Assembly (NCBI GenBank): GCA_031271475.1
Contig: JAISVP010000186.1
Span: 1-5,517, forward strand
Length of the DNA: 5,517 nt
Reading direction: 5' to 3'
From: Oscillospiraceae bacterium
GTDB taxonomy: Bacteria; Bacillota; Clostridia; Oscillospirales; Ruminococcaceae
In this document: positions 1 through 5,470 of the stretch, piece by piece
Layout: the number at the start of each line of letters is the position of its first letter
How positions within the stretch are numbered: position 1 is the stretch's first letter
Translations under genes and position numbers: made by a program
The notes under the pieces: generated by a model
Told to the model about the DNA's origin: nothing
The model's database searches: none
The model's input: only the letters and a program-made list of their open reading frames with translations

Positions 1-35
1 CCAAATGGCTTACAGTAGCCGGCTGTCCACGGGCA

Positions 36-117
36 GCCGCCGAAGTTTCGGGCGAAGCCCGAAACGGTGACGCAAAGCGTCACCGGGCATAAAATGAAAT
101 TTTATGCCTTCGGCGGC
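36..117. repeat. Perfect four-way-junction palindromic element upstream of pyrE
   Basis: An outer 10-bp stem (36-45 with 108-117) encloses three back-to-back perfect hairpins. These are 46-53/57-64 with loop GAA, 65-73/77-85 with loop AAA, and 86-95/99-108 with loop GAA. Base 108 can join either the third hairpin or the outer stem. Every other base is paired except the three 3-nt loops, with no mismatch and no wobble pair. The first hairpin closes as GCGAAGC, a loop known to be unusually stable in DNA. No T-run follows, so it is not an ordinary terminator. It could be a dispersed intergenic palindromic repeat, a cruciform-forming DNA element or a structured leader RNA; the sequence alone does not decide. 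A weaker hairpin at 21-27/32-38 abuts it and competes for bases 36-38. Confidence 0.8.
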
Positions 118-121
118 ACAG

Positions 122-145
122 GCGGAAAGCACGGGAGTTTACCGC
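122..145 (+). other. Small hairpin in the pyrE leader
   Basis: GCGGAAA (122-128) pairs with TTTACCGC (138-145), leaving one bulged A (141) and a 9-nt loop. It lies between the four-way palindrome and the pyrE ribosome binding site and extends the folded leader to about 125 nt. No PyrR-type binding box or attenuator U-run was seen, so a regulatory role is only possible. Confidence 0.4.
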
Positions 146-179
146 GGACTGAATTGAAAAAACGCAGTTGGGGGATTGT

Positions 180-839
180 ATGGATTACAGGGAAAGTTTT
201 GTAAGGTTCATGTCGGAATGCGGCGCGCTTAAATTCGGGGAATTCAAACTTAAAAGCGGAAGAATTGCCCCGTATTTCATAAATACCGGAAGCTATAACA
301 CCGGAGCAAGGCTTGCGAAATTAGGGGAATATTACGCTGACTGTATAGTAAAGAACGCAATAGAGGTGCAAACGGTTTTCGGTCCGGCATATAAAGGCAT
401 ACCGCTTGCAGTCAGCTGCAGTATAGCATTAGCGGAAAAGCACGGTATTCAGACTAATTACGCATTTGACCGCAAGGAAGCAAAAGACCACGGCGAAGGC
501 GGTGAAATTGTCGGCAAAAAGCTTGAAGACGGCGAAAAGACAGTAATTACAGACGATGTCATTACAGCGGGAACCGCAGTAAATCATGTCGTCCCATTGC
601 TTAAATCCGCCGCAGACGTAGAAATTACAGGCATGGTTATCAGCGTTGACAGAATGGAAAAAGGTTCGGACGGGAAGTCGGCAATTGCCGGAATATTTGA
701 GAATTTCGGCATAAAAGTCTATCCGATAATAACCGTACTGGACATTACAGCGGCTTTGGAAAGCGGTGTAATTCCGGGTAAGGAATATCTGCCGGCAATG
801 AAAGAATACTTAAAAAAATACGGGTCAAAGGAAATATAA
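180..839 (+). CDS. pyrE: Orotate phosphoribosyltransferase
   Basis: A cytoplasmic enzyme of de novo pyrimidine synthesis that joins orotate to PRPP to give orotidine 5'-monophosphate and pyrophosphate. The 219-residue length is normal for the family. Residues 122-134 (VITDDVITAGTAV) are the PRPP-binding loop with the acidic pair D125-D126. Residues 98-108 (RKEAKDHGEGG) are the mobile catalytic loop with its lysine and histidine. FKLKSGR near residue 22 and the FGPAYKG segment near residue 67 also fit PyrE. I chose the ATG at 180 because a G-rich stretch (GGGGGA, about 170-175) lies just before it. A TTG at 168 in the same frame would add four residues but overlaps that site. The next gene starts three bases after the stop, so the two are probably cotranscribed. 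No promoter was recognised upstream, and transcription may come from outside the window. Confidence 0.95.
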   Translation: MDYRESFVRFMSECGALKFGEFKLKSGRIAPYFINTGSYNTGARLAKLGEYYADCIVKNAIEVQTVFGPAYKGIPLAVSCSIALAEKHGIQTNYAFDRKEAKDHGEGGEIVGKKLEDGEKTVITDDVITAGTAVNHVVPLLKSAADVEITGMVISVDRMEKGSDGKSAIAGIFENFGIKVYPIITVLDITAALESGVIPGKEYLPAMKEYLKKYGSKEI

Positions 840-842
840 ACA

Positions 843-2027
843 ATGAAATACATAGTTGTATTATGTGACGGAATGGCTGATTACCCCATAAAGGAACTTG
901 GCGGCAAAACTCCGCTGCAAGCAGCCGAAACCCCGGTTATGGACTCTCTGGCACGCCATTGCCTTGCCGGACTTGCAGACACTTCCGCGGACGGTCTGAA
1001 GCCCGGAAGCGATGTGGCTAACCTTGCGGTTTTAGGATATGACGTAAAGGAATGTTATACCGGACGTTCCCCGATAGAGGCGGTAAGCATGGGAATCGAA
1101 CTGGGAGCAAAGGACATTTCTTTCCGGTGCAATTTAGTTACATTATCCGGGAATTCGGATGATTTGGACAGTAAGACAATGTTAAGCTACTGTGCGGGCG
1201 ATATATCCACACCGGACGCCGCAATTCTTATAAATTACTTACAGGAAAAGCTCGGGGGTGAATTTGCATTCTATCCGGGCATTTCATACCGCCACCTTAC
1301 AGTATGGAACACGGGGACATTGGATAAGGACATAAGTCTGACCCCGCCGCATGATATAATAGACAAATGCGTTAAGGAATATCTGCCGCAAAATGAAAAG
1401 ATACTGAAACTTATGACGCAGGCACACAATCTGCTGTCACGGCATCCGCTGAACGCAAACAGGCAATACCCGGCGAATTCCGTATGGCTTTGGGGTGAAG
1501 GCACAAAGCCGTCCATGCAGTCTTTTAAGTCGCGGTACGGATTAAATGCCTCAATGATTTCAGCAGTGGATTTGCTTAAAGGCATAGGCATTCTGCTTGG
1601 TATGGAAGTTGTTCAAACGCCGGGAGCAACAGGTTACATTGACACAAATTATGAAGGCAAGGCAAAAGCGGCAATTGAAGAATTAGAACGCGGTCAGGAC
1701 TTTGTTTACATTCACATTGAAGCGCCTGACGAATGCGGACACAGGGGTGAAATTTTCAATAAAAGGGATGCGTTGTCAGCAATTGACCGCAGAGTGCTTA
1801 AACCGATTTTAGACGCATTGGAAGGCGAAGACTTCCGCATACTTATTACCGCCGACCATGCCACACCGCTTTCGCTGAAAACGCATACAGCCGACCCGGT
1901 ACCGTTTATAATTTATGACAGCACAAAAAAAGAACTGACGGGAATTCCGGAATTCAATGAATTTATATGTAAAGGAACAGGAATTTTTTTAAAAAAAGGA
2001 CTCACAAACATATTGATTAACGGGTAA
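843..2027 (+). CDS. apgM: Archaeal-type cofactor-independent phosphoglycerate mutase (or related putative homoserine kinase)
   Basis: A 394-residue member of the alkaline-phosphatase superfamily, ApgM branch. The family isomerises 3- and 2-phosphoglycerate without 2,3-bisphosphoglycerate, using two divalent metals. Visible motifs are the N-terminal metal aspartate in LCDGMAD (D9), the putative phosphoserine nucleophile in KPGSDVAN (S56), EAPDECGHRGE (D296, H300), and the C-terminal metal set ITADHATP (D338, H339) with H348. A bacterial subgroup of about this length has been proposed to be an alternative homoserine kinase rather than a mutase, and sequence alone does not separate the two. AAAGGA at 827-832, inside the end of pyrE, is the ribosome binding site. 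The 3-bp gap to pyrE implies one transcript and perhaps translational coupling. A T7A7 run near codons 381-385 is homopolymeric but the frame stays intact. Confidence 0.85.
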   Translation: MKYIVVLCDGMADYPIKELGGKTPLQAAETPVMDSLARHCLAGLADTSADGLKPGSDVANLAVLGYDVKECYTGRSPIEAVSMGIELGAKDISFRCNLVTLSGNSDDLDSKTMLSYCAGDISTPDAAILINYLQEKLGGEFAFYPGISYRHLTVWNTGTLDKDISLTPPHDIIDKCVKEYLPQNEKILKLMTQAHNLLSRHPLNANRQYPANSVWLWGEGTKPSMQSFKSRYGLNASMISAVDLLKGIGILLGMEVVQTPGATGYIDTNYEGKAKAAIEELERGQDFVYIHIEAPDECGHRGEIFNKRDALSAIDRRVLKPILDALEGEDFRILITADHATPLSLKTHTADPVPFIIYDSTKKELTGIPEFNEFICKGTGIFLKKGLTNILING

Positions 2028-2047
2028 CACATCCGTTACAGTAATTT

Positions 2048-2137
2048 CGATGAGAACAGGCTAATCCCGTTCTCATCGGCGCACGCATTTGCGTGCGGGT
2101 CTCGGCTTTGCCCAGACCGCAGCCGTTAGAAACGGCT
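2048..2137. repeat. Hairpin cluster downstream of the pyrE-apgM operon
   Basis: Four hairpins lie almost end to end. The first pairs 2048-2057 with 2069-2078 (10 bp) and has two further GG/CC pairs inside an A·C mismatch. The second pairs 2080-2086 with 2091-2097 (7 bp, loop ATTT). The third pairs 2098-2102 with 2114-2118, then GGC/GCC around a TTT loop. The fourth pairs 2121-2127 with 2131-2137 (7 bp, loop AGA). No outer closing stem and no T-run were found. The small A- or T-rich loops on GC-rich stems resemble the element at 36-117 in style but not in sequence. The cluster sits in the 3' untranslated part of the apgM transcript and may stabilise it, or may be a decayed palindromic repeat. 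Confidence 0.6.
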
Positions 2138-2185
2138 ACATAAAAGCCGCTTCTGACCGCTTTGCCCATTCAATCACAAAACCAC

Positions 2186-2227
2186 AAAAAAAGAGGGCGA
2201 ATCCGACAGATTTCACTCTCTTTTTTT
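2186..2227. terminator. Bidirectional intrinsic terminator between apgM and the tRNA gene
   Basis: AAAAAAAGAG (2186-2195) is exactly complementary to CTCTTTTTTT (2218-2227). The stem continues inward through G-rich/C-rich pairs with one mismatch and one bulge to a loop near 2204-2208. The T7 tract at 2221-2227 serves + transcripts from pyrE-apgM. The A7 tract at 2186-2192 gives a U7 tract for - transcripts from the tRNA gene. It is the only good terminator between the two units. Confidence 0.75.
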
Positions 2228-2257
2228 GCATATTTTCGGAAAGTTACAATTTAGGTA

Positions 2258-2286
2258 TTGACAAACGAAAAAACATATGTTATAAT
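2258..2286 (+). promoter_or_regulatory. Perfect-consensus vegetative (sigma-A) promoter, + strand
   Basis: TTGACA (2258-2263) and TATAAT (2281-2286) are separated by exactly 17 bp, and a TG dinucleotide one base before the -10 gives an extended -10. Transcription should start near 2294. Reading rightward, the RNA would run antisense to the whole tRNA-Arg gene and then reach the protein gene at 2564 after an untranslated leader of about 270 nt. No terminator for + transcripts was seen in between. Confidence 0.75.
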
Positions 2287-2335
2287 TATTTTCACGTATT
2301 ACATTACCTGAACCGAGTCCGTTTATTTTCCCCAA

Positions 2336-2411
2336 TGGTCTGCCCGACGGGAATTGAACCTGCGACCTATACGTTCGGAGCGTATCGCTCTATCCACTGA
2401 GCTACGGGCAG
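2336..2411 (-). tRNA. tRNA-Arg, anticodon CCG
   Basis: Reading leftward from 2411, a 76-nt cloverleaf folds completely. It has a 7-bp acceptor stem (2405-2411 with 2340-2346), D stem GCTC/GAGC, 5-bp anticodon stem ATACG/CGTAT, loop CTCCGAA with anticodon CCG, a 5-nt variable loop, T loop TTCAATT, discriminator A and an encoded CCA (2336-2338). It reads the arginine codon CGG. Arginine identity features are present: C35, A20 in the D loop and discriminator A73. The T stem is imperfect: GCAGG against CCCGT gives a G49·U65 wobble and an A51·C63 mismatch. Confidence 0.95.
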
Positions 2412-2451
2412 AAAGTTTAAAAAGTTTAAAAGAAAAAACAGCCGCTCTCTT

Positions 2452-2480
2452 ATTATAACAAAAGCCGCCGTAAAATGCAA
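2452..2480 (-). promoter_or_regulatory. Promoter of the tRNA-Arg gene
   Basis: On the - strand, TTGCAT (2475-2480) and a perfect TATAAT (2452-2457) are 17 bp apart, with a TG extended -10. The start would be near 2445, leaving about 34 nt of 5' leader before the tRNA. That leader contains a tandem 9-mer AAAGTTTAA as read on the + strand (2412-2420 and 2421-2429). The very AT-rich 2489-2518 lies just upstream of the -35 and could act as an UP element. Confidence 0.7.
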
Positions 2481-2494
2481 TAGGTAAATACAAA

Positions 2495-2518
2495 TTTATT
2501 AAAAAAAATTTTAATAAA
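2495..2518. other. AT-only inverted repeat, possible UP element
   Basis: TTTATTAAAA (2495-2504) is the exact reverse complement of TTTTAATAAA (2509-2518), around an AAAA loop. It lies at roughly -50 to -75 relative to the predicted tRNA start, where A-tract UP elements sit. It is also about 50 bases before the next + strand start codon. No convincing -35/-10 pair for that gene was found here. Confidence 0.4.
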
Positions 2519-2563
2519 GTAAAAATCGGACTGCAATGCAGCCGGTATTTAAGAGGTATAAAA

Positions 2564-3136
2564 ATGGAATCTATATATTTGATTACAATGCAGACAGAAA
2601 CATATGTGGCTAAAGTCATAAGATTTTTTACAAAGAAACCGTACAATCATGCCTCTTTAGCGGGAGATGCGGGAATGAGGGAACTTTACTCGTTCTGCCG
2701 TACAAACCCGAAATTCCCGTTGCCCGCAACATTTAATATAGAAACGCAGGAACGCTTTTCGCGTTTTCAGTCCGTTCCCTGTGAAATTTATGAAATTTCG
2801 GTAACAGTTACACAGAAACAGCAGTTTAACGAGCTGATGCGTCATTTTATTGACAACCGTGAAAAATATACATATAACTCACTGGGACTGGGTTATATGC
2901 TCTTTAACATCAAACGCCGCAGTAAAAACAAATTTGTATGCTCCCAATTTGTAGCGTATACATTAAAGCGGTTAGGTCTTAAGCTGAAGAAGCCCGTATC
3001 ACTGTGCACGCCGGATGATTTACGTTTTCTTCCGGAGTCAAAACTTATGTACAAGGGTGAATTGCAGGATTATTTCACCGGCAAAACACCGCTTGTGTCC
3101 AAGCATAATGAACCTATTCCCCAAACAAATAACTGA
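2564..3136 (+). CDS. Putative permuted NlpC/P60-like (YiiX-type) cysteine hydrolase
   Basis: A 190-residue protein with no signal peptide and no clear membrane segment. The likely catalytic pair is H29 in KPYNHASLAGD and C126 in KFVCSQFVAYTL. A histidine before the cysteine in the chain is the order of circularly permuted papain-like amidases (YiiX/YaeF group) rather than classical NlpC/P60 enzymes. The family acts on amide bonds, in peptidoglycan peptides or acylated substrates; the substrate here is unknown. The ATG at 2564 has AGAGG (2552-2556) seven bases upstream. No close promoter is clear, and the strong one at 2258-2286 is the best candidate. The last 23 bp overlap the end of the convergent small gene, and transcription should stop at the terminator at 3322-3360. 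That the gene is real is fairly sure; the family call is moderate. Confidence 0.65.
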   Translation: MESIYLITMQTETYVAKVIRFFTKKPYNHASLAGDAGMRELYSFCRTNPKFPLPATFNIETQERFSRFQSVPCEIYEISVTVTQKQQFNELMRHFIDNREKYTYNSLGLGYMLFNIKRRSKNKFVCSQFVAYTLKRLGLKLKKPVSLCTPDDLRFLPESKLMYKGELQDYFTGKTPLVSKHNEPIPQTNN

Positions 3137-3368
3137 CCGCACCCGATAACTGTGCAGGCATCTCAAGCCGGAATCTACAGGTATAATGCAATATTTGAAA
3201 GCAAACCTGACTGTCTTCAATTTCCAGTGAGAGTGTCTTAATCGGTTCACGGTTAACGGTATTGTACGACCTGACATAGACATTAAGCAGCCCCCATATC
3301 AGACCGCTTAATAACACATACAGTGAGACCGCAATTATTGCGGTTCTCACTCTTTTTTTTATTCCCAT
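3114..3368 (-). CDS. Small single-pass membrane protein encoded after spoIIP
   Basis: An unrecognised 84-residue protein. A basic start (MGIKKRVRT) precedes one hydrophobic segment at about residues 10-31 (AIIAVSLYVLLSGLIWGLLN), then a mostly polar tail of about 50 residues, predicted outside the cytoplasm by the positive-inside rule. The case for a real gene is a near-perfect AAGGAGG site (3378-3384, nine bases from the ATG) overlapping the spoIIP stop codon, and only 14 bp between the two genes. Cotranscription with spoIIP suggests a role at the membrane during sporulation, but that is inference from position. Its 3' end overlaps the convergent gene by 23 bp. Codons about 5-16 coincide with a strong hairpin that terminates the opposite strand. 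A competing 81-residue frame at 3038-3283 lacks such a start site. Confidence 0.65.
   Translation of the reverse strand: MGIKKRVRTAIIAVSLYVLLSGLIWGLLNVYVRSYNTVNREPIKTLSLEIEDSQVCFQILHYTCRFRLEMPAQLSGAVSYLFGE
3322..3360 (+). terminator. Intrinsic terminator for the NlpC/P60-like gene, inside the small - strand gene
   Basis: AGTGAGACCGCAA (3322-3334) pairs with TTGCGGTTCTCACT (3338-3351), a 13-bp stem with one bulged base and a TTA loop, followed by C and eight Ts (3353-3360). It lies 186 bases past the stop at 3136, so the + transcript is antisense to nearly all of the small membrane gene. It stops just short of spoIIP. Confidence 0.75.
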
Positions 3369-3377
3369 TTTTTATTT

Positions 3378-3384
3378 CCTCCTT
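3378..3384 (-). promoter_or_regulatory. Ribosome binding site of the small membrane protein
   Basis: Read on the - strand this is AAGGAGG, nine bases before the ATG at 3368. It overlaps the spoIIP stop codon (TAA, 3383-3385). It is the main evidence that the 84-residue frame is translated and suggests coupling to spoIIP. Confidence 0.75.
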
Positions 3385-4465
3385 ACTGTAAATTGCTAAG
3401 AGCCAGTGCAATGGACTTCCCAATGAGTTCCCCGGAATACCGTGCCTGCTCAAGGGTATTGCCGTGAGAACCGACTTCTATTAACAGACTTCCGGTAGTA
3501 AGGTCTTGGTTATACTTACGGTAATCGAATAAAACCGGACGGGTAATGCCGGGGTTATCGCTTTCCATCTGTTTTTGCAGTACGCTTGCAAAACGGAAAT
3601 TCTGAAGGAAGTCGGGCATATTAAGTTTCCCGTTGTCACAGCCGGAGATGAGCATTACCTGAGCGGCCTTCCTGCCGTCAATTTCAACCGTAGGCTGAGC
3701 AAGCCCTTCCGGTTTGGATATTCCGTCACGGTGTATATCCAGAACAACTTTTATACCCGGCTCACGGGCAAGCACAGCCTTTACCGTTTCCGCGCTTCTG
3801 TTATAGGAACCGTTATAAGACGGATAATCATGTACCGCAGTATCGTGTATCACAGCAATTCCGGCATCCTCGAGCTGTTTTTTAATTTCCTCACCAACCA
3901 TTACAACATTTTTTGCGGGGTCGGTGGTACGGTAATTAAAAGTTTTATCATACACATCCCGTTCAAACGGTTCAAAACTTTCGGTAGTATGCGTGTGCAT
4001 AATGAGCACCTGAGGAGTGCTGTTCATTTCAATACGGAACTGCACAGGAAGATTGCTCTCCTGTTTAAGACTGTAATTGGTAAGAGAAGTAAGGTTATTG
4101 ACCTGTCCGCCGCCGTCAAGATCGAAATATCTGCCGCCGAAATATTTTCCATATGTTATTTTAAGGATTTTTCCGGCATTTTCATCGGGAATGGCAGACT
4201 CTTCGGGATACGGCTTTTCCCCCTGTTCCTCAGGCACACTGTCGAAGTTATAGGTAGGCAGAGTTTCCTCTTCCCAGCCGTAGCCTTCGCCGGGACGTTC
4301 CCAGACATCATCGCTGTAAGGATCCGCACCAACGGAAACAGCGTCCAAGAACCCATCCTTTACAGCGGAGATACCTTCAATACCTTTTACCGTCAATGAC
4401 GCCAGAAACGGGGAAACCGCCATCCCAATCAGACATACGCCTATCATTTTAAGTTTATTTCTCAT
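3383..4465 (-). CDS. spoIIP: Stage II sporulation protein P, peptidoglycan hydrolase
   Basis: In the family, SpoIIP is a membrane-anchored cell wall hydrolase (amidase/endopeptidase) that works with SpoIID and SpoIIM to thin septal peptidoglycan so the mother cell can engulf the forespore. This 360-residue copy has an N-terminal hydrophobic anchor (about 7-25) and an acidic, proline- and glycine-rich linker (about 48-95). The catalytic domain runs from about 150. Motifs are VLIMHTHTTESF (H157, H159, E162), VLDIHRD (H245) and LLIEVGSHGNTLEQA (E330, H334), matching the zinc-ligand regions of the family. The length is close to the roughly 400-residue Bacillus protein, with a shorter linker. The ATG at 4465 has AGGAGA (4473-4478) seven bases away. 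A small membrane protein follows 14 bp downstream, and a polysaccharide deacetylase diverges upstream. A mother-cell sigma factor would be expected, but no clear promoter of that class was identified. Confidence 0.93.
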   Translation of the reverse strand: MRNKLKMIGVCLIGMAVSPFLASLTVKGIEGISAVKDGFLDAVSVGADPYSDDVWERPGEGYGWEEETLPTYNFDSVPEEQGEKPYPEESAIPDENAGKILKITYGKYFGGRYFDLDGGGQVNNLTSLTNYSLKQESNLPVQFRIEMNSTPQVLIMHTHTTESFEPFERDVYDKTFNYRTTDPAKNVVMVGEEIKKQLEDAGIAVIHDTAVHDYPSYNGSYNRSAETVKAVLAREPGIKVVLDIHRDGISKPEGLAQPTVEIDGRKAAQVMLISGCDNGKLNMPDFLQNFRFASVLQKQMESDNPGITRPVLFDYRKYNQDLTTGSLLIEVGSHGNTLEQARYSGELIGKSIALALSNLQ

Positions 4466-4502
4466 AATGTAATCTCCTGCATATATTATTGGTATAATAG
4501 TA

Positions 4503-4552
4503 CAATACTATTCAGCATTCGGAATAATAATGAATCATTTAGAATAGTATTG
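4503..4552. promoter_or_regulatory. 11-bp perfect inverted repeat between divergent spoIIP and deacetylase genes
   Basis: CAATACTATTC (4503-4513) is the exact reverse complement of GAATAGTATTG (4542-4552), separated by 28 bp. The same GAATAGTATTG therefore points toward each of the two divergent genes, 37 bases before spoIIP and 16 bases before the deacetylase. It could be an operator for a shared regulator or a pair of similar promoter elements. The match to sporulation sigma consensus sequences is too weak to name one. Confidence 0.5.
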
Positions 4553-4555
4553 GAT

Positions 4556-4562
4556 GAGGAGA
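4556..4562 (+). promoter_or_regulatory. Ribosome binding site that fixes the deacetylase start
   Basis: GAGGAGA lies six bases before the ATG at 4569. An in-frame ATG at 4554 overlaps this site and has nothing similar upstream, so 4569 is the better start. The choice removes five residues (MRRYN). Confidence 0.75.
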
Positions 4563-4568
4563 TATAAC

Positions 4569-5468
4569 ATGTACAAATATATAAATTTAAAAAAGCTCAT
4601 AAGACCGGCAATTTGCATTGTAATTTTAACTGTCTGCTGTATTTTCGTGTACAGAACAGCCGTAGGGGTTCCCATCAGCAGTACAAAAATCGGCAAAGGC
4701 ATTTTTTTGCCGGTTATAATGTATCACAGTATATTGGAAAATCCGTCAAGATTCGGGCCGTATGTCGTCTCTCCGCAGACCGTGGACAATGATTTTGCAT
4801 ATTTAAAAACGCACGGCTATGAAACCGTGCTTGTAGCCGACCTTTTGGAATACATAAACAATGACGTGCCGCTGCCGGAAAAGCCTGTTATGGTCACTTT
4901 TGACGATGGATTTTACAACAATTTTGTATATGTTCTGCCTCTTCTTGAAAAATATGATTACGAGGCGGTAATCTCGGTGGTCGGTGATTACTCGCAGCAG
5001 TATTCCGAACCGAATGCGGATCTCTCGGCGGCATATTCATATCTTACATGGGAACATATCACAGAACTTGCGGAATCCGGAAGAGTAGAAATAGGCAATC
5101 ACACCTACGGTATGCACAGTCATGACACACGTGACGGAGCAAGCAGGAATCCCGGAGAAACCCTGAAAGAATACGAACAGGCGCTTACGGAAGACATAGG
5201 AAAACTCCAGAGTTCTCTAAAAGAAAACGCCGGAGTAAGTTCGGTAATATTCACATATCCGTTCGGTACCGTTTCACGTGAAAGCACCGATATACTGAAA
5301 GAAATAGGATTCAAAGCAACATTTAACTGCTATGAAAAACCCAACCGCATAACAAAAGATGAAGACTGCCTGTTCGGACTCAACCGCTACAACCGTCCGT
5401 ATTCCGTCAGCACCGAAGACTTCATGAATAAACTGTCAATCGGAAACACCCCGGCTGACAGCGGCTGA
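4569..5468 (+). CDS. Membrane-anchored polysaccharide deacetylase (NodB/CE4 family)
   Basis: A 299-residue carbohydrate esterase family 4 protein that removes N-acetyl groups from glycans, most likely peptidoglycan, outside the membrane. An uncleaved-looking hydrophobic anchor spans about residues 11-30, after a basic KKLIR. LPVIMYHSI (48-55) begins the domain. Motif 1 is VTFDDGF, with D112 the expected base and D113 a metal ligand. Motif 2 is HTYGMH, with H178 and H183 as metal ligands. Motif 3 is TYPFGT (229-234). The later tryptophan and histidine motifs of classical CE4 enzymes are not obvious. The C-terminal NRYNRPYSVSTEDF instead resembles clostridial relatives of this type, which I infer by memory rather than alignment. 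Divergence from spoIIP suggests a sporulation or cortex-modifying role like the PdaA/PdaB proteins, but the substrate is unproven. A hairpin begins three bases after the stop. Confidence 0.87.
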   Translation: MYKYINLKKLIRPAICIVILTVCCIFVYRTAVGVPISSTKIGKGIFLPVIMYHSILENPSRFGPYVVSPQTVDNDFAYLKTHGYETVLVADLLEYINNDVPLPEKPVMVTFDDGFYNNFVYVLPLLEKYDYEAVISVVGDYSQQYSEPNADLSAAYSYLTWEHITELAESGRVEIGNHTYGMHSHDTRDGASRNPGETLKEYEQALTEDIGKLQSSLKENAGVSSVIFTYPFGTVSRESTDILKEIGFKATFNCYEKPNRITKDEDCLFGLNRYNRPYSVSTEDFMNKLSIGNTPADSG

Positions 5469-5470
5469 TT

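Noticed and set aside
1..18. Possible C-terminal end of an upstream gene (frame 1 stops at 16-18)
   Set aside because: Only five codons are visible, too few to support any gene call, though an upstream pyrimidine gene would be plausible.
36..117. CRISPR-like repeats
   Set aside because: The units are palindromic hairpins of different sequence without spacers of uniform length, and no cas gene is present.
36..175. Pyrimidine attenuator of the PyrR type
   Set aside because: No PyrR binding-loop consensus and no terminator U-run were found before pyrE.
1271..1591. 106-residue - strand frame inside apgM
   Set aside because: Antisense shadow of a conserved gene with no start signal or recognisable motif.
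1984..1997. T7A7 run near the end of apgM as a programmed frameshift site
   Set aside because: The main frame continues to a normal family C-terminus, and no extension or stimulatory hairpin directly downstream makes a shifted product convincing.
2089..2400. 103-residue + strand reading frame ending in CPTGIEPATYTFGAYRS
   Set aside because: Its end is the antisense of the tRNA gene; this peptide is a familiar false translation of tRNA complements, and the rest crosses hairpins and a terminator.
2323..2646. 107-residue - strand frame containing SSVDRAIRSERIGRRFNSRRA
   Set aside because: It is the translated tRNA-Arg sequence itself and has no supporting start site.
3038..3283. 81-residue - strand frame overlapping the small membrane gene
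   Set aside because: It competes with a frame that has an AAGGAGG site and a membrane segment, and it would overlap the convergent gene by about 100 bp.
3575..4399. 274-residue + strand frame opposite spoIIP
   Set aside because: It is wholly antisense to a well-supported spoIIP, has no recognisable domain and no good ribosome binding site; its length follows from codon bias of the real gene.
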